Below, in pieces: positions 1 to 9,320 of a stretch of 64,000 nucleotides of DNA. A model generated the notes under the pieces. The model was not told where the DNA came from and ran no database searches. It was given only the letters and a program-made list of their open reading frames with translations. The stretch is from NCBI GenBank assembly GCA_004352715.1, contig SCFE01000027.1:2372850-2436849 (forward strand). The letters are read 5' to 3'. The DNA comes from Hofstenia miamia (taxonomy: Eukaryota; Xenacoelomorpha; Acoela). The translations under genes were made by a program, and so were the position numbers. The stretch's first letter is position 1; the number at the start of each line of letters is the position of its first letter.

Positions 1-53
1 CTACAAACTAAATATATAATATAAAATAATAAACAATTTGTGTGTGTCTATGT
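1..53. other. AT-rich flank of a MITE
   Basis: AT-rich sequence with no gene. Bases 1-110 recur at 3424-3533, so this segment is present twice in the window. The last eight bases (46-53, GTCTATGT) are probably the left target-site duplication of the adjacent MITE. Confidence 0.5.
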
Positions 54-422
54 TAGTGTTCTGCGTCCAAGGCAATTTTCTTATGCTTTGGCCGCAGCCG
101 GCCGCTAGCCGTGATTTTTTCCATAGTCCGTGTTTTTTAGTATTCCTGAGTGAAATACTGTAATTTTTAATGCGACCATTTTGCAATGCATCCTGTATAC
201 TTCTTAGGCAGCACAAACTAAAATATATTTGTCATAGTCATATACATACCTATACAATATCATCACTTTTACGATTAGACTTCAAAACTGAAGCAACGTG
301 TAATCAATTGAAAATTAGTATTTTCATATATGAATTTTAGCCGGTATTTTGGCCGCAGCCTGCCGTTGGTCGCGGCTATCGCCGACTAACGGCCAAGCCG
401 TTGCAGCGGCCGCAGAACATCA
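54..422. mobile_element. hAT-like MITE with 8-bp target duplication
   Basis: The ends are inverted repeats: TAGTGTTCTGCG at the left (54-65) and, on the opposite strand at the right, TGATGTTCTGCG (422-411). They are followed inward by unusually GC-rich GGCCGCAGCC-type blocks near 90-110 and 350-420, standing out from an AT-rich surround. The flanks GTCTATGT (46-53) and GTCTATTT (423-430) match at 7 of 8 bases. An 8-bp duplication and a T/C-A-G-type end are typical of hAT elements. There is no ORF, so it is non-autonomous. A left-end copy cut by a gap lies at 3477-3533. Confidence 0.6.
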
Positions 423-430
423 GTCTATTT

Positions 431-1960
431 ATGCGGTGAGTATAATGAACTGTGCCTTGAGGCACTCCTCGATCGTTTATAATATAGTAAAAATCAATAT
501 TATTCATTAAAACACGCTGTGTTTTCTATTTTCTAAAAAACTCATAAGTTATTTTGAAATATTAATTTATATTGAAATAATTTCGTCATTTGCACTATGC
601 TTAGAGCGGAAACCATATTGTTTAGACAATAAAATATTCTTAGATATATTGGCCTGTTTGAATGCGAAATAATTTTTCGATTACTTTAGTAAAAGTGAAG
701 TTGACCTATAATTTTTTACAAAAATGGATCTCCATTTTTATAAAAAACTGTTATATCTGACTTTTTCATTATCTCCGGAAATTCGTTTTCAACTATAGAT
801 TTATTTATGCAAATGATAAATGGTCGCTAAATTTATGAAAAATATTTTAAATAGGCCTAATAGTTAAATGAGTGGAACCTGAAACTATATTAATGTCTAA
901 ATTTTGTAAAATAGTTTCTAATTCTCTTAAGAAAGATAGCCTAAATTGAAAAGTTGACTTACACTTTTATTGCTAAATTTCTGATAGAAGAGTTTTAGGA
1001 AAATTTTACCTAATTCTTTACATGTCAAATTTAAATATTTTAGTATCTATTTTTATCGGCAAATTCTTTATTATATACATTTTATCTTATAAAATATTTG
1101 TATTTATAAATATAGATTTATTCATATACATTTTTTAAATTTCACTATTGAGCACATCCAATTTTCCAATGAAACGATTTAATCATTAAAGTTAGTAACT
1201 TCCATTTTTGTTTAGAATAATTTAGTTCTTCAAAAAATGGACGTTGTTTTAGGCCAAGACTATTGATTGGTCACGCGTGATATGTCACATTTTGGAAAAA
1301 TCGCACGTTTAACCACTGAGATAATTAGCGATGAGACGTGATTTTGTAACTTTTCTTGCTACCAATCACGTAGCATAACCATAGCCTTAATGCTGAATTT
1401 TTGTTGTGTAAGACCTTAACTATTTTCTTTGATCTCTTGTAATTAATCCAATTTATATTGATAGGGTTAGATTTAACGAGGTCAAAGAGTTTCTGCTTAA
1501 TGCTGTTTTGAGATTGTTTGATTATTGGTTGCGTTTAATTTTAATTTAGTACTTGATTGATCTGTTCTGCAATATAATTTAGAGTAAAAATGAAATTGAA
1601 CGTAACATTTTAATTTTTTGAAATCATTAGCATAAATAGTTATATATTTCGAGAGCTTAGCCTGAATTGTACTAATATAAACACAAAGTGCGTGTCACTG
1701 AAAGATTCGAAGACTAGAAGTTTATATATACTTTTCGAATTACTTAAATATAATCGATGAATGTCGTTCTTCTAGAATGAGTCTGAGTGTTGATAATTTT
1801 TCAATTATGAATAGCGCAAGAATTTTTCAATGAATTTTTTCATAAAAATTGAAATAGTTAAGGTCACCTATTAAACTTAGTGAATAGTTAGTACTAGGAA
1901 TATCTGAATTAAACATACAAGAAGGTTCTTATTTGGATTGTAGGTTTAAATTTATTTCAT
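431..1960. other. No gene seen; AT-rich intergenic or intronic sequence
   Basis: I see no coding frame of credible length or composition. Around 1245-1390 an imperfect inverted arrangement of GATTGGTCAC/GTGATTGGT-like words on both sides of a short loop suggests an old MITE, but the borders are not clear. Confidence 0.5.
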
Positions 1961-1966
1961 AAAGTT

Positions 1967-2460
1967 TCAAGAAAGAGTAATCAGGTTCAAATTCATTTTT
2001 CGCATTCGATTTAACATTTTTAGTTCTAAAAGTATAAAACCACCACCTATGCTATCCCTATTCTTAACAAAAATATAAAAGATTGAGGATTCTGGATTGA
2101 GCAAATTTGGAATAATATTATTGTTTAGCCAAGTTTCTGTAATAGAAAGCATTGAATTGGAGCAGAATTGATTTGCAATTTTAAGAAAATGATTTCTATT
2201 TGAATTCAGCCTCTGGCTTTTAGATAAATATATTTAAAGTTGTTTTTATAACGATTCATTAGATTTTCATGATTACATTCATTTAAAATTCGGCCAGGAT
2301 TTAACTCTACATCGCCTGCTAGGATAATTAAATTATTTATAAAAGTAACCATGGGTGAAAGACAAGAGACTGATATATGCTTCAACTTGTGTGTCACGTT
2401 ATTGCTCTTTAAACAAACTAACTGCAATTTGGAAAGTCTTTGAGATGATACACCATCCAA
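1967..2460 (-). pseudogene. L2/CR1-like non-LTR retrotransposon, 5' ORF fragment with 2A-like peptide and endonuclease start
   Basis: Read on the minus strand, the piece from 2460 carries a hydrophobic stretch leading into AGDVELNPGR (about residues 48-57, DNA 2290-2320). This matches the 2A-like ribosome-skipping consensus D-V/I-E-x-N-P-G-P except that the last proline is arginine (codon CGA). After a stop or frameshift near 2206, a second piece (2152-1967) starts with LSITETWLNN and continues to the S-I-G-G-G-F motif, the beginning of an apurinic-like endonuclease domain of CR1/L2-clade elements. Such 2A-like peptides near the N-terminus followed by endonuclease and reverse transcriptase are known in several invertebrate CR1/L2-type elements. 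The rest of the endonuclease and all of the reverse transcriptase are missing, so this is a dead 5' fragment. Family assignment is by motif reading only. Confidence 0.6.
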
Positions 2461-3180
2461 CTTTGCGTATCAAACTGCGGATATAACCCATTTTCAACTA
2501 GAATCTAATTTTACCTAAGATAAATATTGCATTTTCATGGATATTATATTCTACTCTAAATCACAAACGGAGAAAACTCGCGAATTTCAAAAAATGGATT
2601 TGAAAATTTCATCTAAGTCCATGCAAATCAACGTAGACAATGAATGCTATTGAATTTACAATATTTTGAAAAATAAAAATTGAAAATTTTGCATGAGTAT
2701 ATTATGCTCTTTTAAAATTAAATGTTTCCTTTGCGTTGCCTCCCCTCCCACTCAAATGATTTCAAAAATATACTACGAGATTTTCGTGTTGTTTTTGGTT
2801 GAATAAGGATTAGAGTCATGGTTAGAGTTAGGTTTGGAGTTAGGGTAATGGTTTGGGACATGGTTTGGGTTAAGTTTATAGTTATTATGTTGATAAATTA
2901 GCAATATTTTTGCAATTATTTGAGAGGGGGACAACGCAAAAGGACTAATTATATTATTTCTTTTCAATTTTAATGAACAGATTTTGTCAAAAAATTGGTT
3001 GAAATAGCATTAATGTAATTTATTCGTGTTAGGCTAAGTTTTCGACCCATTTCCATCTCTGTGTCACACCAACGCTATAACTACACACGTATCTCTACTT
3101 ACAGTACTGTAAGAATGAATGTTCATTTGCTTAAATTTATCTAACTGTTTATATTGTAGCCTTATAGACTTAGAGTTTAG
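2461..3180. other. Non-coding; contains a segment duplicated after the next gap
   Basis: No coding signal. Bases 2707-3146 recur essentially unchanged at 3553-3992. Within this, 2808-2876 is a degenerate GGTTAG/GGTTTGG-type array (telomere-like words on the plus strand). It produces an open frame rich in Pro-Asn on the other strand that I regard as an artefact of the repeat. Confidence 0.6.
2808..2876. repeat. Degenerate GGTTAG-like minisatellite
   Basis: A short run of variants of GGTTAG, GAGTTAGGG and GGTTTGGG. It resembles a worn interstitial TTAGGG-type array, but no two consecutive units are perfect. The duplicate copy is at 3654-3722. Confidence 0.45.
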
Positions 3181-3366
3181 AATAAAGAACCAGCACTTAC
3201 TGATGCCATTGAAGGTCAAACTCAGGCGATTAGAGAACAAACTCAAGCCATAAAGAATTTATCAGAATTAATGAAGGAGAGCTTAAAAATCACCAATGAA
3301 GTAAAAGAATCTATCAACAATCCGGTTAGAAGTTCTGTTGAAGTTTTACGCCATAATCACATTTGA
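3181..3366 (+). CDS. Possible 3'-terminal coding exon, coiled-coil protein
   Basis: After a TTTAG acceptor-like site at 3176-3180, an open frame of 61 codons runs to a TGA at 3364-3366. Its content is protein-like: a repeated EGQTQAIREQTQAI heptad-type segment followed by LSELMKESLKITNEVKESI, which should form a coiled coil. There is no upstream ATG in frame, so it would be an internal start of a last exon. An alternative acceptor at 3166 (ATTGTAG) opens a less protein-like frame. It could also be the relic of a transposon ORF. The exon ends before the host-gene exons at 5.4 kb, so if real it belongs to a different transcript. Function unknown. Confidence 0.35.
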   Translation, partial: NKEPALTDAIEGQTQAIREQTQAIKNLSELMKESLKITNEVKESINNPVRSSVEVLRHNHI

Positions 3367-3423
3367 GTATTCACCATCAATAATAAGAGTCAAAGCAATA
3401 GTTTGAAAAAAGATACAATTAAA

Positions 3424-3992
3424 CTACAAACTAAATATATAATATAAAATAATAAACAATTTGTGTGTGTCTATGTTAGTGTTCTGCGTCCAAGGCAATT
3501 TTCTTATGCTTTGGCCGCAGCCGGCCGCTAGCCNNNNNNNNNNNNNNNNNNNCTCTTTTAAAATTAAATGTTTCCTTTGCGTTGCCTCCCCTCCCACTCA
3601 AATGATTTCAAAAATATACTACGAGATTTTCGTGTTGTTTTTGGTTGAATAAGGATTAGAGTCATGGTTAGAGTTAGGTTTGGAGTTAGGGTAATGGTTT
3701 GGGACATGGTTTGGGTTAAGTTTATAGTTATTATGTTGATAAATTAGCAATATTTTTGCAATTATTTGAGAGGGGGACAACGCAAAAGGACTAATTATAT
3801 TATTTCTTTTCAATTTTAATGAACAGATTTTGTCAAAAAATTGGTTGAAATAGCATTAATGTAATTTATTCGTGTTAGGCTAAGTTTTCGACCCATTTCC
3901 ATCTCTGTGTCACACCAACGCTATAACTACACACGTATCTCTACTTACAGTACTGTAAGAATGAATGTTCATTTGCTTAAATTTATCTAACT
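3424..3992. repeat. Second copy of window-start sequence and of 2707-3146, joined by a short N run
   Basis: 3424-3533 equals 1-110 and 3553-3992 equals 2707-3146 (constant offset 846). They are separated by 19 Ns at 3534-3552 where the first copy has about 2.6 kb. Either a tandem duplication with a wrongly sized gap, or one haplotype inserted beside the other. The MITE left end is included. Confidence 0.8.
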
Positions 3993-4455
3993 TAGAATTA
4001 TAAGTATATATATATATAATATTTTTTCAACACTATTCATTATTATTGCTTCAGTCCGGTCATAAATTTATTGAAGCGCTACTTAGTAATGCCAATTCAA
4101 ATTATTGTCTTGAATATATATTTCAAAAATTAGTATAATGCAAAACTTTATTAAATTCAAACTATAGTCGAAAAGGCTTTGTTAGAAAAAACCGAAAATT
4201 GAATTCATTTCGGATCAAATCGAAGTAATAATTGGAATAGTGTTTCTAAACAGCGGACAGAAACTAAATGAGTGTTGTTTCTAATTAATTGTATTAAATC
4301 AAATAAGTCATTTGACACAATGCAGTATATAAGAAGGGAATTTTATTTATGCAAGTAGATTTTATTTCAATTGTTTATTTTATGTAGAGATGGACACACA
4401 TACAATGGTGAATTTAATTTGTTATTATCAGAGTAATTTCTCTATTATAGTTGGC
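3993..4455. other. No gene seen
   Basis: AT-rich, short TA-rich tract near 4005-4020. No feature supported. Confidence 0.5.
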
Positions 4456-4459
4456 ATAA

Positions 4460-5231
4460 GGAAATACTCAAACCAAGAGAACAATTGGTATAGTTCGTAG
4501 ATTTGTGAAAACTGGGAGTGTTAATGCAGTGCATCCTGGTGAAATGCCATCAATCCTAAGCAGTACTGAAACAATTATAGAAGATTTCAATGCAAAGATT
4601 GAGAATACAAATGAATTGGGAATAGCCTCTCTGCGGACAATATCACAAGAAAGCCATGTTAGCATATCCTCAGTACACTGTATATTGAAATACAAGTTGA
4701 AAATAGAAGATTTCAGTTCTGCTTGAACTACTGGATACGGAAAATGTTGCTAGAATGGAATTTGCAGGGATGTTCGTGAAAAAATTTCTTCCTTGCCTTG
4801 ATTGTATTTTGTGGAGCGACGAGGTGCTTTTTTATGTGAATGGCGTTGTTACAATCCGAAATGCATTGATATGGGCAGATACTAACCCACAAAAATTTAT
4901 TACCTAGCAATTTCACATTGAAAAAATTAGTGTGTGGTGGGATTTTCTAAAAAATTATAATTCCTGTTTATTTTATTGAGAGTGCCACCCTGGATGGTGA
5001 TGAGTATTTAGAAAGTCTCCAACAAAATCTTGTTCCATTTCATTAACAACACCGTTTGTGTCCTCGCGCTATTATGCAGCAGGATGTTGCGCCACCACAC
5101 ATCAAAGCAAATGTTACTACTTTCGGCGAGCAGCGCATAATCAGCAGATTTCATTAGAATAAGTGGTCTCTTAGGTCACCTGATTTGTCGCCAGTAGACT
5201 TCTGGTACTGGGGAGAGCTAAAGTGACCAAG
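4460..5231 (+). pseudogene. Tc1/mariner-superfamily transposase, decayed
   Basis: The N-terminal part (4463-4726) reads TIGIVRRFVKTGSV and then SLRTISQESHVSISSVHCIL, the paired helix-turn-helix DNA-binding pattern of mariner-like transposases, where a Gly-Ser-Val turn leads into a second helix. Downstream, in several frames, are ILWSDEVLFYVNG (first catalytic Asp, about 4797-4845), MQQDVAPPHIKA (second Asp, about 5073-5108) and RSPDLSPVDFWYWGELK (third acidic position, about 5172-5225). The order and wording fit the DDE domain of this superfamily. Stops at 4903-4905, near 4980 and near 5155, plus frameshifts between the domains, make it non-functional. Terminal inverted repeats were not located. 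Confidence 0.75.
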
Positions 5232-5397
5232 AACGAACGGAGAATTGAGGGATAGAATTCGTTCCACATCACAATAAGTTACGTTTGCTTTGGCAAATAC
5301 CAATTTTTTGCTAGGGCTCAAATAGCAATCATTTCGAACATTTATTATAAATGCCCTATCGTTCTGTACATTAATTGTATGAACGTAAATATTTTAG

Positions 5398-5518
5398 GTA
5401 AGAGCACAAGAAAAGAATCCAGTAAATAATATTGATTCAGCAGACATTCGAGATGATGTTAACAAGAATATGATGGACACGAATAATGTGCCTACTGAAG
5501 AATTAGAAAAACTAGACA
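5398..5518 (+). CDS. Internal coding exon of an unrecognised host gene (exon a)
   Basis: Open for 40 codons plus one base between an ATTTTAG acceptor (ends 5397) and a GTAAAT donor (starts 5519). The translation is acidic and polar (for example SADIRDDVNKNMMDTNN and TEELEKLD), with no repeat-element character. Its phase-1 end joins exactly to the phase-matched start of the exon at 6410, creating a lysine codon across the junction. This phase agreement over three consecutive exons is the main evidence that this is a real gene. A caution: the exon begins GTAAGAG, which also looks like a donor, so the true acceptor could be the CAG at about 5444. No ATG-bearing first exon was found. Product unknown. 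Confidence 0.55.
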
Positions 5519-5600
5519 GTAAATATACATTTTTAACATATATCTTTTTGGAATGTTCTTAGTAAGACATAAATTTTCGAGGCAAACCAGCATTATGCAG

Positions 5601-5649
<49 letters not shown>
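5601..5649. repeat. (TA)n microsatellite
   Basis: Nearly pure TA dinucleotide run inside the putative intron between the exons at 5.4 and 6.4 kb. Confidence 0.95.
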
Positions 5650-5653
<4 letters not shown>

Positions 5654-6409
5654 AGTTAAACAATATATTGTAGCAGTTAGTCGGTACTTAGCACTTTATT
5701 TGATTTTGATAAATATTTTATGTTAAAATAATATAGTTATAATTATGAGTAATTAGGTAATGAAATGTATTTGAAAGCAATGGGATCATTGCCTCTTTAT
5801 TGCAATATTTTCTAGAAAATAATTACACTTTATAATTCTTTATCACTTTCATTGCATCATTTGTCAATGCTGTCTACAAAAAAATTTCAATCTGCTAGTT
5901 TTCTTCAAAATGTTTCCTTAAGCCTACAAATTGGTAAGTTTTGAATTAATATTCATTCCCTATTTTCAAAAATTCGACTTTTTGAAATTTCAATGCAAAT
6001 ATTAACACTCTTGTTTTTAAGCATTATAATTCCAATATCTGATGCTGTTGGGGAGTAACTAGAAAATACCGGTAAATTTTTTGGTTATTCCACTGGTACA
6101 ATTTAATGTCAATCAGTCAATCTTACTATATTCGTTATTAAATAAATCATTGTAATCTGAATTTTTCTAGGTTTTGATACAAATATCACTTGAAAATATA
6201 AAGAATTATTAAAAATTTAATTTTACGCGTTAATAGAAAAAATATTCATGAATTTAGTAATATACTTTTAAGATAATTCGAGAACATTGCTTAAATAGCT
6301 AAGTTTTATGAAAGTTTACTAGTCCTTTTTGAGAAAAAAATTAGATTATGCTTGCTTCTATTTCTTAATTGTCAAATATTCACTTAAGTTAGATTAATTA
6401 TTTTTTTAG
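5650..6409. other. Probable intron
   Basis: AT-rich, no coding frame, ending in the strong polypyrimidine acceptor TTTTTTTAG at 6401-6409. Confidence 0.5.
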
Positions 6410-6534
6410 AGACTATTGCGTGCGAAACAGAAGACGTTGTTGCAGGTTTTATTAAAATACAAAATGAAAAAAGTCACATTATTGATGAAAAGGAAATGGA
6501 TAGCATTACTTATGGTGACGAAGTTAGTTACAAA
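6410..6534 (+). CDS. Internal coding exon of an unrecognised host gene (exon b)
   Basis: Preceded by TTTTTTTAG and followed by a GTAAAA donor at 6535. It opens with two bases that complete the codon begun in exon a and then reads 41 codons with no stop (starting TIACETEDVVAGFIK, ending GDEVSYK), ending in phase 0. The protein is acidic, with a mix of hydrophobic and charged residues as expected of an ordinary soluble region. No domain recognised. Confidence 0.6.
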
Positions 6535-6581
6535 GTAAAAATTCGTTCTATTTAATAAAATTCTGCATACAAGTATTTTAG

Positions 6582-6860
6582 ATAGCAATTATCTTGAGTG
6601 ATATGTCTACAAAGCTTGAAAAAGAGAGTAACCATCTAGATAAAGAAGTTGAAAAAATAGATGCAAGTAATCTATACGAAACCTTTGAAAAAACAGCCAC
6701 GAAATTTCTTGATGATCTTAAGATTTCCATTTATAAAATTGTTGCTCTACTAATGTTTGGATACAAATGTGCTGTTAAATGCTATAGAGAGAACGTACCA
6801 AGTTGCATCAGGAATGTGATAAGCTGCATTACTCGTATTATTTATGAAAAGTTCAAATAT
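6582..6860 (+). CDS. Internal coding exon of an unrecognised host gene (exon c)
   Basis: Bounded by a GTATTTTAG acceptor (ends 6581) and a perfect GTAAGT donor at 6861. It carries 93 complete codons in the phase left by exon b. The first half is a charged, probably coiled-coil helix (MSTKLEKESNHLDKEVEKID). The second half holds an amphipathic to hydrophobic stretch, ISIYKIVALLMFGYKCAVKC, followed by spaced cysteines in VPSCIRNVISCITRII. The hydrophobic part is too interrupted by Lys to be a confident membrane span. I do not recognise the family; it may be a lineage-specific protein. Exons a-c together give about 175 residues. Confidence 0.65.
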
Positions 6861-7430
6861 GTAAGTTCATTTTAAAATTAACATAAATGCTTAGCAATAA
6901 ATCAATTTCTGCATTGAAAAAAACAATATTTATTTAGCGAATAAAGGCTTGGTGAGAAGCATAGAATTGCAAAAATTAATTCTTTTCAGTGCATCATTAA
7001 ACAAACGTATTACAATATACTAAAATAAATATGGGCTTCAAAACTCAAAGCAATTAAATTTAATATTGAAATATTAGCATTTAATATAAATAAAATATCA
7101 ATAACGGATTGGGGAGGGGGGAGTTTCCAAGTTTCTTAATTAGTATTTTCTATTCTAAGGTTATTGATTTTTTAATGCTTATTACAAAAATGTCGAATTC
7201 AGGTAATAAGTGTTGTTGCATGCCAAGGTATGTAAATACGGCTGATTACAAAGTTCTCGAATTTAAAAAAAAAATTTTTGCACTTAGATTTTTTTGTTTT
7301 CCTAAAAGAACTATTAACCAAACGCAAAATTTATACATATTTTTAAAAACTTATAACAAAAAAACAAACTAGAACATTTATTCAAATAAAGCACTTTTAC
7401 ATAAAATAAATAAAATAAGTATATTATCAG
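6861..7430. other. Intron or intergenic, AT-rich
   Basis: Starts with the GTAAGT donor of exon c. No coding signal that I trust; the open stretch near 7109-7372 is low-complexity Lys/Phe/Asn-rich and has no recognisable content. Confidence 0.45.
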
Positions 7431-7441
7431 TCCAAAAATAT

Positions 7442-7690
7442 TCAGTTCAAAAGCGTTTTTGTAGATTTCTCTAACTGAGATTCACGAATAAGCAAGCACA
7501 GATAATCAAAAATAAGTTCTTTAGATAGATGCAACGGAAATCTTTGTTCAACAGCAGACATCTCTTGGTGAAACTTTTCTCTATCCTGATCAGAAAATTT
7601 GCCAATATACTGTCCAAATTCATTTTTATGTTTGTAGAGGAGATGCATTTTCAAGGTCATTTTATTGAGTCCAGCATTATTGTATGATAG
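7442..7690 (-). pseudogene. C-terminal fragment of a transposon-associated invertebrate repeat protein
   Basis: On the minus strand about 80 codons read MTLKMHLLYKHKNEFG, then FSDQDREKFHQEM and later FDYLCLLIRES before a stop at 7442-7444. The spacing K-x-H-x-L-x-x-H ... D-x-x-x-E-x-F-H-Q-D/E-M ... D-Y-x-W/L-x-L-I-R is a pattern I have met at the ends of many repeat-encoded or uncharacterised arthropod and other invertebrate proteins (S-D-E-x-G-E-R-F-H-Q-D). The rest of the protein is absent and the piece lies beside retroelement debris, so I call it a fragment. The family name is uncertain. Confidence 0.45.
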
Positions 7691-8186
7691 AAATGGTTAA
7701 TACCAGAAGCAGAAATTTATGCAATCAAAAACACCCCCACATCACAGAACCCACAAAAGAGGGCTGCTCAGATTCAATGAATGGTACTTTCCAGAATAAC
7801 AACTCCTGAATCCACAACAAAATCACCATAGGAGGTCACTCTTGCAACTCAGTGACCCCAAATATCACCAGCAATTGCAATGCAATTGATAGATCTTAGA
7901 GAGCTGTGAGACACAGAAAAACAGTTACAAATTGAAATATCTCCTGAAGGCCCAATTCAACAGAAAACTTGAACTAATAAAATCTCAAATTAGACTCAAG
8001 ATGCAGGAGACAACACAACAAAATGAAGCTATTGTAGAACAAACAGAACGTTTACAGCAGCAGAACAAGATGCAGATCACAGCAAAAGAAACTGAAATCA
8101 ATGAATGGCATGAACACCACAAAAATAAAAAACTAAAAGTAGGACAATTAAGAGAGGAGATGGAGAAGTTGCAAACAATAAGGGAT
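7691..8186 (+). pseudogene. Retroelement gag N-terminal (coiled-coil) fragment
   Basis: The segment 7932-8186 encodes a long Gln/Glu/Lys-rich coiled coil (for example QQNEAIVEQTERLQQQNKMQ). This is the same type of N-terminal helix seen in the gag of the large minus-strand element (24244-23981) and in the gag debris at 47.9-48.2 kb. It is followed immediately by an LTR end at 8187, so the apparent C-terminus of the open frame is translated LTR. The sequence before 7932 is broken by stops. Confidence 0.55.
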
Positions 8187-8290
8187 TGTAACATCCTGTA
8201 CCAGGCTTTATCACCATTGGATCACTGTTACCTTGTAACATTGGCTGTGTTATTGCGGGTAAGGATTTACTTTCTGTTACCATAATTTTA
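8187..8290 (-). repeat. LTR-A fragment, 3' end
   Basis: Begins TGTAACATCCTGTACCAGGC, nearly identical to the left end of the complete minus-strand LTR at 38439. Similarity stops near 8290. It shows that an LTR-A copy was inserted in the gag fragment. Confidence 0.75.
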
Positions 8291-8870
8291 TCAATCTTTT
8301 CTTTCCAATCAGCACTGACACTTTTATCAGAACATTATTTGAAACATCACAAAATGAGTGACATGCGTTCAATTGCGGCTGATCAAGCAAACTTGAAGAC
8401 TCTGGATCATGCATCAATTTGCGGATTTCAGGACCAGTGAAAACAGCATTGATTAATTTCTCCTTAGATTTGCGAAAATGCCTTGAAAAATGTAAATGAA
8501 CCTCACTGTCACTGCTAATTGTCTTAATAAATTGTTGGAAAAGTTACAGCTTAATATGTAGCACTGCTAAGGCTAATTTGCTCAATGGTATTCAATGGTG
8601 TAAAATTAGTGTCCATACGTTCTGATCAGTGGAACTCAAGATCAGTTAATAAACATCTTATTAAATTTAACTTTGCATTATTAATTATCTACAAATACTA
8701 GATGGTGAATTTGGAATGCACAAATTACAATGATGAATGATTAATGCAAATGTTTTTAAATATGAACTCTGATTTATTTTATATGTTGCTTACATATTTA
8801 ACTAATTATTAATCCAATGCTTGTGTATTTGACAAAGGAAGACAAACTCATTTGATAATTGGAGGAAAAT

Positions 8871-8912
<42 letters not shown>

Positions 8913-9179
8913 GCTAAATATACTATTGATTTTTCATAATCATACCAATACCGCGGTATTTTTAGTGATACTAAACCGAACAGCCTCCGAAAATCTTCAT
9001 ACCGCCGGCCCTATAGATTTCTGTAAATCGATTTTTCATATGCACATTTTACTAGCTTAAGCAGGTGAATATGTAATGGAAATTACAATAACAGATGCAT
9101 CTGATCATATAAAGCGTTTGTCTCCTCAAGCTATACTGTACTACAATTATTTATTTATTTTTATGTGTCATTGATTTAG
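8291..9179. other. No gene seen; contains an AT microsatellite
   Basis: AT-rich. A pure (AT)n run occupies about 8873-8909. A short open stretch at 9061-9113 after an AG (GEYVMEITITDASDHIK) could be another small exon, but it lacks a good donor. Confidence 0.4.
8873..8909. repeat. (AT)n microsatellite
   Basis: Uninterrupted AT dinucleotide run of about 37 bases. Confidence 0.95.
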
Positions 9180-9211
9180 ATTCGCATCCTGCAATGGAAC
9201 AAACAAATGAG
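9180..9211 (+). CDS. Possible micro-exon of the host gene (exon d)
   Basis: Thirty-two bases between TTGATTTAG and GTACTT, reading SHPAMEQTNE after two leading bases and ending in phase 0, which agrees with the start phase of the next candidate exon at 9255. Too short to be certain. Confidence 0.3.
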
Positions 9212-9254
9212 GTACTTTTTTTCTAGTACACTCTATATTATATAGCATCATTAG

Positions 9255-9320
9255 ATAACAAGCAAAATCGTTGAAGCTCCTTCAACAAGCAAAGACCCGC
9301 CCAAACTTCACGTCATTGAG
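9255..9320 (+). CDS. Possible exon of the host gene (exon e)
   Basis: Sixty-six bases, exactly 22 codons in phase 0, between an ATTAG acceptor and a strong GTAAGG donor. The peptide contains VEAPSTSKDPPKLHVIE, a Pro/Ser/Lys-rich linker type. Compatible in phase with the candidate micro-exon at 9180, and plausibly part of the same gene as the 5.4-6.9 kb exons, but linkage needs transcript evidence. Confidence 0.45.

Noticed and set aside
2808-2876. True interstitial telomere
   Set aside because: No run of perfect TTAGGG units; only loosely related words.
2773-2967. Pro/Asn-rich small protein on the minus strand (and its copy at 3619-3813)
   Set aside because: It is the translation of a degenerate GGTTAG-type repeat, has no other protein character, and is duplicated only because the DNA is.
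7109-7372. Plus-strand 87-codon open frame
   Set aside because: Low-complexity Lys/Phe/Asn composition, no splice or start context, no repeat or family resemblance.
9061-9113. Extra small exon (GEYVMEITITDASDHIK)
   Set aside because: Protein-like and preceded by AG, but there is no good donor and the phase to the next exon is unclear; mentioned only under the region entry.
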